DNA of 64,000 bases, taken from Stutzerimonas kunmingensis (lineage in GTDB: Bacteria; Pseudomonadota; Gammaproteobacteria; Pseudomonadales; Pseudomonadaceae). The notes beneath the pieces were generated by a model, which saw only the letters and a list, made by a program, of their open reading frames with translations, was not told the origin of the DNA and searched no databases. A program made the position numbers and the translations under genes. The stretch covers positions 310,001 through 374,000 of the forward strand of contig NZ_PISM01000004.1 in the NCBI RefSeq assembly GCF_002929225.1. The letters run 5' to 3'. This document shows, one piece after another, positions 1 through 10,263 of the stretch; positions within the stretch are counted from its first letter, which is position 1, and each line of letters starts with the position of its first letter.

Positions 1-578
1 CAGACTTCGACGGCGAACTCCGGCTCGGTGGAACTGAAGATCTCCGGCGAGTACTCGAAACGCCAGGCGGTTTCCGGGTTCTGCGCAGCCAGGCGCTTGA
101 TGATCTGTGCCGCGTTGACAGCGATGTTCACCACGCCGGCCTTGTCCTGATTGAAGACGATGCGGCGGAAACTCGGCGCGGTGGCGTTGTAGTAGTGGAC
201 GATGGCCTGCTTGGCGCCCTTCAGCGACTCGAAGGTGCGGGTGATCAGATCCTCGCGCGCCTGGGTCAGCACCTGGATGGTGACGTCGTCAGGGATGTGC
301 CCGCCTTCGATCAGCTCGCGAACGAAGTCGAAGTCGGTCTGCGAAGCAGAGGGGAAGCCAACCTCGATTTCCTTGATGCCGACCTGCACCAGTGTCTTGA
401 AGAAACGCATCTTCTTCGCGGCATCCATCGGCTCGATCAGCGACTGATTGCCGTCGCGCAGATCCGAGCTCAGCCAGATCGGTGCCTGGGTGATCGTCTT
501 CGACGGCCAGGTGCGATCCGGAATGTCGATGGCCGGGAAGGCGCGATATTTTTTCGACGGGTTCTTGAGCATGGTCAT
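1..578 (-). CDS. leuA: 2-isopropylmalate synthase, 5' part (runs off window)
   Basis: This is the N-terminal ~192 residues of LeuA, which condenses acetyl-CoA with 2-oxoisovalerate in the first committed step of leucine synthesis. The reading frame is open from the window edge to an ATG at 578. The product begins [13 protein letters not shown] and continues with [14 protein letters not shown], the metal-binding HMGL-like motif of the proteobacterial LeuA2-type enzyme. The second ATG, two codons in, is an alternative start. The C-terminal allosteric domain lies outside the window. The 284 bases upstream (579-862) hold no gene I can support. I looked there for a leucine-rich leader peptide and found none. 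Identification is from remembered Pseudomonas LeuA sequence. Confidence 0.93.
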   Translation of the reverse strand, partial: MTMLKNPSKKYRAFPAIDIPDRTWPSKTITQAPIWLSSDLRDGNQSLIEPMDAAKKMRFFKTLVQVGIKEIEVGFPSASQTDFDFVRELIEGGHIPDDVTIQVLTQAREDLITRTFESLKGAKQAIVHYYNATAPSFRRIVFNQDKAGVVNIAVNAAQIIKRLAAQNPETAWRFEYSPEIFSSTEPEFAVEV

Positions 579-862
579 GGCGTTTCCCCAGGTGAAGCTT
601 GAGCAAGCAACTTGTTTGCCCAGTACGGGCAGTGGTTTATGGTGCAAAGCTATTGCTTCATGGTTGGGTCTTGCAAGTCGTGATAGAAAATTGATGGTTT
701 ATTGCTGTATTCAGACCTTGTAGGTGATTTGTGCTGGTCCGAAGGTGAAAAGAGAAGATTGATTGCTCGACTCTATTGCGGCCTCATGTCGCAGCGGCCG
801 GGGCGAAAAGGCTGTGCGATCATCCCGCCACTTCATAGGGTCATGTCACGAAGGACACGCCG

Positions 863-1240
863 GTGACACGCAAACGGCTTTCGACAATGAGCATCTGGCT
901 TGGCCTGTTCGCCATGCTGATGATTCATGTCGGCCCGTTGTTCTCCGCCGTCCAGGCCGCCCAGGCCAGTGCGCAGCCTCATCACCACGCCGAGCATGAG
1001 CCAACCGCCCACGGTCATCACGGCCAGGCACGTGCGGGCGATCCCGCCTGGCTGGCAGCGCTCGAACTCTGCGGCTACTGCGAGCTGTTGACGGTCAATC
1101 CGCCGCTCAGCCTGTCCGTCAATCTCGTGCTGCCTCGCCACGCGCCGGCTTACTTCCACCCACTTCCCGAGCAGCCGCAGGCTCCTGCGCTGCGCCGCAG
1201 CAGCGGCCACCCCCGCGCGCCACCGTCTATCCACTGCTGA
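863..1240 (+). CDS. DUF2946 family protein, putative copper-linked periplasmic or membrane protein
   Basis: A 125-residue protein with an N-terminal hydrophobic segment (about residues 9-32, signal peptide or anchor). A histidine-rich stretch follows at about 40-54 (HHHAEHEP, HGHHGQ), and then a CGYC pair at about 70-73. This layout is typical of DUF2946, which commonly sits beside copper TonB receptors in pseudomonads. The start is GTG at 863; ATG at 887 is an in-frame alternative. It lies 53 bp before the OprC-like receptor on the same strand, so co-transcription is likely. His clusters plus the CxxC pair suggest copper binding, but this is inferred. The exact function of the family is not known to me. 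Confidence 0.75.
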   Translation: MTRKRLSTMSIWLGLFAMLMIHVGPLFSAVQAAQASAQPHHHAEHEPTAHGHHGQARAGDPAWLAALELCGYCELLTVNPPLSLSVNLVLPRHAPAYFHPLPEQPQAPALRRSSGHPRAPPSIHC

Positions 1241-1293
1241 CCGTAATCAGCCGCCTCGTTGCGGCCTAATCACATGCAGAAGTGGAAGTTCTT

Positions 1294-3489
1294 ATGTCCA
1301 GCATTACTCATGGCTGTACGGCGCGAGCGCGCCTGTCTGAGCGTTTTTCGATTCAACCATCCCGCCTGCGTTGGCAGTTCGCCCATGCCGCGCTGCTGGG
1401 AATGCTCGCCAGTGGCGCACTGGCCGCGGAGGCTGAGCATGCCGGCCATGCGGAGCACGCCGAAGCCGTTGAACTGGCGCCGATGGTCATTACCGGCGTC
1501 GGTCAGCAGTCCCCACTGACCGTGGTGACCGACCCCAAGATTCCCCGTCAGCCGATGCCGGCCAGCGACGGTGCCGACTACCTGAAGACCATTCCCGGCT
1601 TTTCCGCCGTGCGTAACGGCGGCGTCAACGGCGATCCGGTGTTCCGCGGCATGTTCGGCTCGCGCCTGAAACTGCTCTCCAACGGCGGCGAAATGCTCGG
1701 CGCCTGCCCGAATCGCATGGATTCGCCGAGCTCGTACATCAGCCCGGACACCTTCGACAAGCTCACGGTCATCAAAGGGCCGCAGAGCGTGCTCTGGGGG
1801 CCAGGCGCCTCGGCCGCCACCGTGCTCTTCGAGCGCGAGCCCGAGCAGTTCAGCGAGCCGGATTACCGCCTCAACGGCAGCTTGCTGACCGCCTCCAACG
1901 GTCGCTTCGACCGCAACCTGGACGCCGCCGCCGGCAACAGTCAGGGCTATGCCCGGCTGATGGCCAACAGCTCCCAGGCTGACGATTACGCCGATGGCAA
2001 CGGCGATACCGTGCCATCGCGTTACGACAAGTGGAACACCGACATCGCCCTGGGCTGGACGCCGGATGCGGACACCCTGGTCGAGCTGACCGCCGGCCGC
2101 GGCGATGGCTACGCACGCTATGCCGGGCGCGGGATGGACGGCAGCCAGTTCCAGCGTGAGAGCCTGGGGCTGCGCTTCGAGAAGACCAATCTCGGCGAGA
2201 CCTTCTACGGGCTGGAGGCGCAGGTCTACTACAACTACGCCGACCACATCATGGACAATTACAGCCTGCGCGATTTCGTGCCGTCGATGATGATGCCCAA
2301 CCCGACGCTGTCGCGGGTCGACCGGCGTACGCTGGGTGGCCGGCTGGTCGGCACCTGGCAATGGACGGATGTCGAGCTCAAGGCCGGGGTCGATGCTCAG
2401 CGTAGCGAGCACCGCAAGGTCATGAACCCGGCCGGCGCCGCCAACCAGATGGTCACCGCTGCGGGAAGCGACACACTGCCCTGGGTGCCGGACGCGATGT
2501 TGCACAGCTACGGCGTCTTCGGCGAGCTGACCTGGCAGCTCAGCGAGCGCGAGAAGCTCATCAGCGGCCTGCGCCTGGACCTGCACGAAGCGACCGACGA
2601 GCGCGAGTTCTTCCGCAGTCATGACGCTTCGAGCATGCCCATCGTTTCCCGCAACTGGGACAACCCTACTGCCGGTGAAACGCGTCGCGACACGCTCTAC
2701 AGCGGCTTCCTGCGCTATGAGGAGGAGCTCGTCAGCCTGCCCGCGACCTGGTATGCCGGCCTCGGCCATGCCGAACGCTTCCCCGACTATTGGGAGCTGT
2801 TCGTTTCCAATCCCGGCCCGGTGGGCACGCTGCAACCCTTTGACTCGGTGCGGCCGGAGAAGACCACGCAGCTGGACGTCGGCCTGCAATACGCCAAGGG
2901 GCCGCTGGAGGCCTGGGTTTCCGCCTATGCCGGCCTGGTCGAGGATTACATTCTGTTCAGCTATGTGCCCGGCGTAATGCCCGGCATGCTTCGCGCCGAG
3001 GTCAGCAACATCGACGCTACCATCGCTGGAGCCGAGATGGGCGCCAGCTACCGTTTCACCAGCAACTGGAAGGGTGATGCGAGCCTGGCCTATGCCTGGG
3101 GCAAGAACCGCAGCGACGATCGTGCCATGCCGCAGATCCCGCCACTGGAAGGACGTCTGGGCCTGACCTACGAGCGAGACAACTGGAGCACCAGTGGCCT
3201 CTGGCGCGTGGTCGCCTCGCAGGGTCGGGTCGCAGAGAACCAGGGCACGGTGGTCGGCAAGGACTTCGACGAGAGCGCCGGCTTCGGCGTGCTGGCGGTC
3301 AACGGCGCCTACCGGCTGAACAAGAACTTCAAGCTCAGTGCGGGCGTCGACAACCTGCTGGACAAGGCCTACAGCGAGCATCTCAATCTAGCCGGCAGTG
3401 CGGGCTTCGCCGATTACGGCCTTGAGCCCACCAGCCGAGTCAACGAACCGGGCCGCACCTACTGGGCGCGGGTCGACATGAGCTTCTAA
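1294..3489 (+). CDS. oprC: TonB-dependent copper receptor (OprC-like)
   Basis: A 731-residue outer-membrane receptor. An N-terminal leader ends near GALAAEAEHAGHAEHAEA and is followed by a His-rich stretch that could capture metal. The plug domain contains PMVITGVG (TonB-box region), DGADYLKTIPGFSAVRNGG and VIKGPQSVLWGPGASAATVLFER. The C-terminal beta barrel ends in a terminal Phe (YWARVDMSF), as expected for outer-membrane proteins. The motif LLSNGGEMLGACPNRMDSP is typical of the TonB-copper subfamily. ATG 1294 is preferred because GGAAG lies just upstream; a GTG at 1282 is in frame. It follows the DUF2946 gene and ends before a strong hairpin. The long open frame on the opposite strand is an antisense shadow. 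Confidence 0.9.
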   Translation: MSSITHGCTARARLSERFSIQPSRLRWQFAHAALLGMLASGALAAEAEHAGHAEHAEAVELAPMVITGVGQQSPLTVVTDPKIPRQPMPASDGADYLKTIPGFSAVRNGGVNGDPVFRGMFGSRLKLLSNGGEMLGACPNRMDSPSSYISPDTFDKLTVIKGPQSVLWGPGASAATVLFEREPEQFSEPDYRLNGSLLTASNGRFDRNLDAAAGNSQGYARLMANSSQADDYADGNGDTVPSRYDKWNTDIALGWTPDADTLVELTAGRGDGYARYAGRGMDGSQFQRESLGLRFEKTNLGETFYGLEAQVYYNYADHIMDNYSLRDFVPSMMMPNPTLSRVDRRTLGGRLVGTWQWTDVELKAGVDAQRSEHRKVMNPAGAANQMVTAAGSDTLPWVPDAMLHSYGVFGELTWQLSEREKLISGLRLDLHEATDEREFFRSHDASSMPIVSRNWDNPTAGETRRDTLYSGFLRYEEELVSLPATWYAGLGHAERFPDYWELFVSNPGPVGTLQPFDSVRPEKTTQLDVGLQYAKGPLEAWVSAYAGLVEDYILFSYVPGVMPGMLRAEVSNIDATIAGAEMGASYRFTSNWKGDASLAYAWGKNRSDDRAMPQIPPLEGRLGLTYERDNWSTSGLWRVVASQGRVAENQGTVVGKDFDESAGFGVLAVNGAYRLNKNFKLSAGVDNLLDKAYSEHLNLAGSAGFADYGLEPTSRVNEPGRTYWARVDMSF

Positions 3490-3507
3490 CGAGAGAACGG
3501 CGGTAAA

Positions 3508-3530
3508 GGAGCGAGGGTTCGCCTCGCTCC
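3508..3530 (+). terminator. Hairpin terminator after copper receptor gene
   Basis: A perfect 9-bp stem (GGAGCGAGG / CCTCGCTCC) with a 5-nt loop begins 18 bases after the receptor stop codon. There is no U-tract, so it may act as an mRNA-stabilising hairpin or a weak terminator. Confidence 0.55.
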
Positions 3531-3533
3531 GGA

Positions 3534-3653
3534 CGTAGGTTGGCGCTGAGGCGCGGGGCGTGCTGGAGCGGTTCGCGGCGCTGGCATCAGGGATGACGCA
3601 TGGGCAGCGCTCAAGGCGGTTTCAGCGGCTTCGTGCCTCAGCGCCAACCTACG
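3534..3653. repeat. Intergenic element with 19-bp perfect terminal inverted repeats
   Basis: The arm CGTAGGTTGGCGCTGAGGC (3534-3552) is repeated in inverted orientation at 3635-3653, enclosing 82 bp with no gene. The element ends 2 bp before the stop codon of the convergent MscS gene. This resembles a small palindromic intergenic repeat or MITE-like unit. No target duplication is evident. Confidence 0.6.
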
Positions 3654-3654
3654 A

Positions 3655-4953
3655 TTAACTTCTTTCCTCGGCCGGATGTCCTTCCGGTTGCTGCAATGCT
3701 GGCGCGCCCGGCTGGCGCAGTGAATCGCGCCAATCGCGCCAATCGCGTACATCGCCGCCGCTTGGGTGCTGGAATACCCGCAGACCGAATTCCGGCAGGA
3801 TCGCCAGCAGGTGGTCGAAGATGTCCGACTGGATGGCTTCGTACTGCGTCCACGCCACCGTATTGGTGAAGCAGTAGATTTCCAGCGGCAGGCCGTCCGC
3901 AGTCGGGCTCAGCTGGCGCACCATCAGCGTCATGTTCTGGTGCACGCCGGGGTGGGCGCGCAGATAGCGCTCGACATAGGCGCGGAAGGTCCCGAGATTG
4001 GTCACCCTGCGGGTGTTGACCGGGTCCTGCCCACGCTCGGCGAGCTTGGCGTTCCACTCGTCGATCTCCTTGCGCTTGTTGACCAGGTAATCCTCCAGCA
4101 GGCTAAAGCGATACAGCCGCTTGCGCTCGTCGGCATCGAGAAAATGCACGCTCTGCTGATCCAGATACAGGCTGCGCTTGATGCGCCGGCCGCCGCTTTC
4201 CTGCATGCCGCGCCAGTTCTTGAACGAATCCGAGATAAAGCGCTTGGTCGGGATGCTGGTGATGGTCTTGTCCCAGTTCTGCACCTTCACGGTATGCAGC
4301 GCGATATCGATCACGTCGCCGTCGGCATTGAGCTGTGGCATCTCCACCCAGTCGCCGACGCGGATCAGGTCGTTGGAGGTGATCTGTACGCTGGCCACCA
4401 GCGAAAGCAGGGTGTCCTGGAAGATCAGCATCAGCACCGCCGCCATGGCACCGAGGCCGGAGAGCAGGATCAGCGGCGAACGGTCGATCAGAGTAGCGAT
4501 GATGAGGATGGTGGCGATCGCGTAGATGACGATCTTCACCACCTGCAGATAGCCCTTGATCGGGTGCAGGCGCGCGTCCGGTCGGCGTTGGTAGACCACG
4601 TTGATGATGTCGAGTACCGCGCCGAGCGCCAGCGCGATGGTCAGCACGATGAAGCCGCCGCAGACGTTCTGCACCACGGTCACCGCGGCTTCCGGCAGGC
4701 CCGGTACGGTCGTCACGCCAAGCGATAGCACCAGTGCCGGGACGATGTTCGACAGCCGCTTGATGATGCCGAAATCCTGCAGTTCGCCATCGCGGGTGTG
4801 GCGCAGTAAACGGTAAAGGCCACGCACCAGGATGCGCTTGACGATCCAGTTGGACAGCCAGGCGGCGAAGATCAGCGTGGCACTGGCGAGCAGCGTCTGC
4901 AGTTCGGGGTGGGCTCTGAGCCAGTCCAGCCAGCCGGCCAGATCGTCAGACAT
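3655..4953 (-). CDS. Mechanosensitive ion channel, MscS family, YbdG-like
   Basis: A 432-residue inner-membrane protein resembling E. coli YbdG (MscM) along its length. Hydrophobic segments fill about residues 15-180. The pore-lining and beta-domain junction follows as SGLGAMAAVLMLIFQDTLLS, then VGDWVEMP, VKVQNWDKTITSIPT and SDSFKNWRGMQESGGRRIKRS. The C-terminal domain contains RAHPGVHQNMTLMVRQL and FDHLLAILPEFGLRVFQ. ATG 4953 is chosen because GGAG lies 6 nt upstream; an ATG four codons earlier has no such site. The tail has a DWRDWRD repeat encoded by a short tandem duplication. The family releases osmolytes when turgor rises. It is transcribed in the same direction as the hydrolase upstream. 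Confidence 0.9.
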   Translation of the reverse strand: MSDDLAGWLDWLRAHPELQTLLASATLIFAAWLSNWIVKRILVRGLYRLLRHTRDGELQDFGIIKRLSNIVPALVLSLGVTTVPGLPEAAVTVVQNVCGGFIVLTIALALGAVLDIINVVYQRRPDARLHPIKGYLQVVKIVIYAIATILIIATLIDRSPLILLSGLGAMAAVLMLIFQDTLLSLVASVQITSNDLIRVGDWVEMPQLNADGDVIDIALHTVKVQNWDKTITSIPTKRFISDSFKNWRGMQESGGRRIKRSLYLDQQSVHFLDADERKRLYRFSLLEDYLVNKRKEIDEWNAKLAERGQDPVNTRRVTNLGTFRAYVERYLRAHPGVHQNMTLMVRQLSPTADGLPLEIYCFTNTVAWTQYEAIQSDIFDHLLAILPEFGLRVFQHPSGGDVRDWRDWRDSLRQPGAPALQQPEGHPAEERS

Positions 4954-5031
4954 GTGAATCTCCATTGAGAGGTGAGGGCGCGGCCTTGGCAGATTGCCTT
5001 GGCCGCTGCCCGGCTTGTCGGTGTGGCTTGG

Positions 5032-5574
5032 TCAGCGGATAAATTCGCGGCTGATACTCTTGAACAGTTCGGTGCCGGCGCGTTCCATCCATTCGAAGGC
5101 AACCATCTCCCGCGAGACGATCACCGCGCCGGCCTGGCGCATGCGCTCCAGGGCCAGCGCCTTGTCGCTGGCCCGCCGCGAGCTGACGCCTTCTTCGACG
5201 ACGAAGACTTCGTTGCCACGGGCGCGCAGGTCCAGCACCGTCTGCAGCACGCACACGTGAGTCTCGCAGCCGCAGATGACGAACTGCCGGCGTTCGCCAC
5301 CCGGGCGCTGGAACAGTTCGCCGTCGCCGGCCGCGGAAAAATGCAGCTTCTCGACAATGGCGGTCTCGTCGACGTTGTCACGCAGAGCCGAAATCGTGTG
5401 GCCGAGGCCCTTGCTGTACTGCTCGGTCAGCAGCACCGGCACACCGATTCGCTGCGCCACCTGTTGCAGCCAGGCGGTGTGCTCGGCCATGGCTGCATTG
5501 TCGAGGATCACCGGAAACAGGCGTTCCTGGATGTCGATGATCAGCAGGGTGGAATCCGTTGCCTTGATACGCAT
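5032..5574 (-). CDS. Isochorismatase-like cysteine hydrolase (YcaC-related)
   Basis: A 180-residue single-domain alpha/beta hydrolase of the isochorismatase superfamily. The expected Asp-Lys-Cys triad is visible: Asp in LLIIDIQERLFP near the N-terminus, Lys in VEKLHFSA, and Cys in VICGCETHVCVLQT (about residue 109). The first Cys of GCETHVC is the likely nucleophile. The start at 5574 (MRIKATDSTLL) is preceded by GAGGAAG; the longer frame with a Ser/Pro-rich extension looks non-coding. It begins 19 bp after the M23 peptidase gene on the same strand. The substrate is unknown; members hydrolyse amide or vinyl-ether bonds of small molecules. Confidence 0.85.
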   Translation of the reverse strand: MRIKATDSTLLIIDIQERLFPVILDNAAMAEHTAWLQQVAQRIGVPVLLTEQYSKGLGHTISALRDNVDETAIVEKLHFSAAGDGELFQRPGGERRQFVICGCETHVCVLQTVLDLRARGNEVFVVEEGVSSRRASDKALALERMRQAGAVIVSREMVAFEWMERAGTELFKSISREFIR

Positions 5575-5593
5575 CGCAGTGCTTCCTCGTGGT

Positions 5594-6418
5594 TCAGGGT
5601 TTGTAGGCGCCGATGAAGATGGCCGGGTCGACACGGGCATCGTTCAGGCTCACGTTCCAGTGCAGATGGGGGCCGGTGGCACGCCCGGTCGCGCCGACCT
5701 TGCCGAGCACCTGGCCTCGCACAAGCTGGTCGCCGACTTTCACGCCAATTTCGGAGAGATGGCAGAACATGCTGATCAGCCCCTGGCCGTGGTCGACGAA
5801 AACGGTCTTGCCGTTGAAGAAGTAGTCACCGGTGAGTATGACCTTGCCGGCCGCCGGTGCCTTGATCGGTGTGCCGCTCTTGGCGGCGAAATCCAGGCCC
5901 GAGTGCGGGTTACGTTCCTCGCCGTTGAAGAAACGGCGCAGGCCGAACGGCGACGACAGCGGGCCGTCCACCGGGCGATCGAACAACAGATTGCTTGGCT
6001 GGTTGGCGCTGAACTGCCGGTAGGCGCGGGTCTGTTCGTCCAGTTCGCGCTCGATGCGCTTGAGGTCTGCCGGATTGGGATTGACCTGGCGCTGGTTCTT
6101 CAGCGTGATGTGCTGCGCTCGATAGTCGCGGCTCTCGACCTGGAAGGCTTGGGGGCGGCCATCGATCTCCAGCTGCTGCGCGCCCGGCTTCACCGACAGC
6201 GGGATGCCGACGATGGCGATCCAGCGTTTGCCATCCTCACGCACCACCAGGGTGGGCTTGCCCTGGTAGCGAGTCTGCGGTGCGCTAACGTCGTCACCTA
6301 GCTCGATCACGGCAACGCCGCCGGGCACAGGCTTGTTCAGCAGACGGGTGATGAAGCCCTCGGCATGGGCGCAAAGGGGAAGGGCGAGGCACAACAGCAG
6401 GGCGAGAAGGCGTGGCAT
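5594..6418 (-). CDS. M23 family metallopeptidase, secreted (LytM domain)
   Basis: A 274-residue protein with a clear signal peptide (MPRLLALLLCLALPLCAHA). An N-terminal beta-rich region (about 25-130) is followed by a LytM/M23 domain (about 160-265). The zinc ligands sit in HSGLDFAA (HxxxD) and HLHW, with FCHLSEIGVKVGD between them. All ligand positions are present, so endopeptidase activity on peptidoglycan cross-links is plausible in the periplasm. The start at 6418 is chosen for the signal peptide; upstream in-frame codons would bury it. It is followed within 19 bp by the hydrolase gene and preceded by xseA 80 bp upstream, all on one strand. Confidence 0.88.
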   Translation of the reverse strand: MPRLLALLLCLALPLCAHAEGFITRLLNKPVPGGVAVIELGDDVSAPQTRYQGKPTLVVREDGKRWIAIVGIPLSVKPGAQQLEIDGRPQAFQVESRDYRAQHITLKNQRQVNPNPADLKRIERELDEQTRAYRQFSANQPSNLLFDRPVDGPLSSPFGLRRFFNGEERNPHSGLDFAAKSGTPIKAPAAGKVILTGDYFFNGKTVFVDHGQGLISMFCHLSEIGVKVGDQLVRGQVLGKVGATGRATGPHLHWNVSLNDARVDPAIFIGAYKP

Positions 6419-6498
6419 GAAAGGATCCGCTGGAATAAACGGCCCATCCTCGCGTAAAGCTGCGCTGGGGAAAAGGCTGGCCATCTGGCGACCGCCGG

Positions 6499-7875
6499 TC
6501 AGAGCAGCGGCAGCGTGACCGGTGCCAGATGATTGTCCTCCACCCGCACCTCCAATTCGCCCTCGCCGAGCCTGGCCTTGAGGCGCTGGCCAGGTTGCGT
6601 CTGGCTGGCGCTGCGGATCGCCTGGCCGCGCTCGTCGAGCAGAATGCTGTAGCCGCGGCTGAGTGTGGCCAGCGGGCTGACCACATTAAGTGTCTGGGCG
6701 AGGCCCTGTAGCTGTTGCCGGCGGCCTTTCAGGTTGGCCTGCATCGCTCGCGGCAGACGCGAGGAGAGGTGTTCGAGTCGCTGCCGCAACAGATTCAGCG
6801 AACGCCCCGGGTGTTGCGCGGCCAGGCGTGTTGCCAGGCGGGCCAGACTCTCCCGGCCGCTGCACAGGCGGCGGTCGACGGCGCGCAGCAGGCGCTGCTC
6901 GAGGTCGTCGATGCGCTGGGCCTGCTGCTGCAGCCGTTCGCCGGGGTGGCGCAGGCGACGGGTCAGGCCTTCCAGTCGCATGGCGTCACGGTGCAGACGG
7001 TCGCGCATGCGCAGCACCAGGCGCTGTTGCAGCCCGCTCAGCCGGTGTTGCAGGTCGGCGCTGCTGGGGGCCAGCAGCTCGGCGGCCGCGGATGGCGTCG
7101 GCGCGCGAACATCGGCGACGAAATCGGCGATCGAGACATCGGTTTCGTGGCCCACGGCGCTGACAATCGGCGTGACACAGGCATCCACCGCGCGCGCCAC
7201 CGCTTCTTCGTTGAAGCACCAGAGGTCCTCCAGCGAACCGCCGCCGCGGGCCAGAATCAGCGCATCGAAGCCCTGGGCATCGGCCAGCTGCAGTGCGCGG
7301 ACGATCTGTCCGGTGGCTTCGCGACCTTGCACGGCGGTTGGAATCAGCGTCAGCTCGACCTGCGGCGCGCGGCGTTTGAACACCGAGATGATGTCGCGAA
7401 TGACCGCGCCGGTCGGCGAGCTGACGATGCCGATGCGCCGCGGGTGGGCGGGCAGGGCAGCCTTGCGTTCGGCAGCGAACAGACCTTCGGCGCTGAGCTT
7501 TTCCTTGAGTGCCTCGAAGGCTAGGCGCAAAGCGCCGTCACCGGCCGGCTCCAGCGTATCGAGAATCAGCTGGTAATCACCGCGCCCCTCGAACAGCGAG
7601 ACCTTGCCGCGTACCCGCACCGCCAGGCCGTCGCGCAGCGCCTGGCGTACCCGCGCCGCGTTCTGCCGGAACAACGCGCAACGCACCTGGGCGTTCTTGT
7701 CCTTGAGGGTGAAATAGATGTGGCCGGAAGCCGGGCGGGCGAGGTTGGAAATCTCGCCTTCGACCCAGACCTGGGCGAACACGTCCTCCAGCAGCAGCCG
7801 CGCGCGGCCGTTGAGCTGGCTGACGGTCAGTACTTCGCGATCGAGATTGAGACGCTGGAAGGGATCTTTGAGCAT
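6499..7875 (-). CDS. xseA: Exodeoxyribonuclease VII large subunit
   Basis: A 458-residue XseA that, with XseB, degrades single-stranded DNA to oligonucleotides. The N-terminal OB fold (about 10-105) contains VSQLNGRARLLLEDVFAQVWVEGE and SGHIYFTLKD. The catalytic domain shows ARGGGSLEDLWCFNEEAVARAV and SAVGHETDVSIADFVADVRAPTPSAAAEL. A long coiled-coil region rich in Arg and Leu follows at about 280-400, and a C-terminal segment has LSRGYSIL. Length and motif order match the family. The start is ATG 7875 (MLKDPFQRLN). The gene diverges from the zinc-ribbon/guaB side. Confidence 0.95.
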   Translation of the reverse strand: MLKDPFQRLNLDREVLTVSQLNGRARLLLEDVFAQVWVEGEISNLARPASGHIYFTLKDKNAQVRCALFRQNAARVRQALRDGLAVRVRGKVSLFEGRGDYQLILDTLEPAGDGALRLAFEALKEKLSAEGLFAAERKAALPAHPRRIGIVSSPTGAVIRDIISVFKRRAPQVELTLIPTAVQGREATGQIVRALQLADAQGFDALILARGGGSLEDLWCFNEEAVARAVDACVTPIVSAVGHETDVSIADFVADVRAPTPSAAAELLAPSSADLQHRLSGLQQRLVLRMRDRLHRDAMRLEGLTRRLRHPGERLQQQAQRIDDLEQRLLRAVDRRLCSGRESLARLATRLAAQHPGRSLNLLRQRLEHLSSRLPRAMQANLKGRRQQLQGLAQTLNVVSPLATLSRGYSILLDERGQAIRSASQTQPGQRLKARLGEGELEVRVEDNHLAPVTLPLL

Positions 7876-8005
7876 GGCGACGATGATAAGCCGGGCGCGG
7901 CCAGGCGGAAACCGAAACTGCTTCGCGTCCGTCCAGCGGGCCTTGACCGGCCAATGGGTGGCGCTAAGCTGCGCGGCCTTTCTTCATCTCCCGTTCCGAG
8001 CCGCC

Positions 8006-8557
8006 ATGAGCCACAGTCAAGCGATCATTGTGCCGCGCATTTCCACGTTTCCAGCGCACGAAGCCAAGGCGCGGATGATTCTGCGCTGGCTGGCCGAGCG
8101 GCGCATCGTCGAGGCGCTGCCGACCACCTGCGGTCGCGGCGTTGGCGGCATGGGCTACGCTATCGCTTCCGGCGCGCGCAGTGTCGTGCAGCATCCGGAA
8201 CGCTTGCCTTTTGGCGAGGCCATCAACGGCCTTGAAGTGGTGACCAAGCGCTGCATCTACACGCCAACACGGGATTTCGCCGAGGAGGCAGGCTGCCCCG
8301 AATGCCGTCGCGAGATTGGCGAGGCGTTGTTTGAAAGCCTCGACGAGTGGATGCCTAAGCAGACCGACAATTTTACCTGTCCGGAGTGTGGCTTCGAAGA
8401 CGACATCAACGGCTTCCTGTTCATTCCGGCGTGCGGCTTTTCCAATCTCGGCTTTATCTTCAATGGCTGGGGCGAGGCCGGCCTTCGCCAGTCGTTTCTC
8501 GATGAATTCGCCGAACGCCTGGGCTTCAAGGTGGCGCTGGTGATTGATCGGCCGTGA
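8006..8557 (+). CDS. Uncharacterised protein with paired CPxC zinc-ribbon motifs
   Basis: A 183-residue soluble protein of a family conserved in Pseudomonas next to guaB, often miscalled a sugar ABC transporter ATPase; I see no Walker motif. Two cysteine pairs, CPEC (about residues 94-97) and CPEC (about 123-126), are spaced like a zinc ribbon with EALFESLDEWMPKQTDNFT between them. The C-terminal part has NGFLFIPACGFSNLGFIFNGWGE. The start ATG 8006 gives MSHSQAIIVPRIST; longer upstream frames run back through the xseA promoter region. It lies 130 bp after divergent xseA and 126 bp before guaB. Function is unknown. Confidence 0.75.
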   Translation: MSHSQAIIVPRISTFPAHEAKARMILRWLAERRIVEALPTTCGRGVGGMGYAIASGARSVVQHPERLPFGEAINGLEVVTKRCIYTPTRDFAEEAGCPECRREIGEALFESLDEWMPKQTDNFTCPECGFEDDINGFLFIPACGFSNLGFIFNGWGEAGLRQSFLDEFAERLGFKVALVIDRP

Positions 8558-10153
<1,596 letters not shown>

Positions 10154-10172
10154 TCCGCTCAGCTAGACAGGC

Positions 10173-10256
10173 GCCGGAAGCTGGCAGCGGGAGCGGGGAG
10201 AGATCCTGGCTTCGGCTTCCAGCTTCCGGCTTTCAGCTTCAGGCTCTTTCCGAAGG
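10173..10256. repeat. Intergenic palindromic and heptad repeat between guaB and guaA
   Basis: GCCGGAAGCTGG (10173-10184) is inverted at 10219-10230 (CCAGCTTCCGGC). The right side continues as imperfect 7-bp units of the type CAGCTTC up to about 10245. A related heptad array lies between pheA and hisC. It sits in the 5' untranslated region of guaA. Confidence 0.6.
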
Positions 10257-10263
10257 AAAGCTC

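Noticed and set aside
579..862. Possible leucine leader peptide or attenuator upstream of leuA
   Set aside because: No Leu-rich short frame with a ribosome binding site was found; only weak 5-bp hairpins are visible.
1270..3381. Very long open frame (about 700 codons) antisense to the copper receptor gene
   Set aside because: Its composition mirrors codon bias of the opposite strand, it shows no recognisable domain, and the plus-strand gene is a clear TonB receptor.
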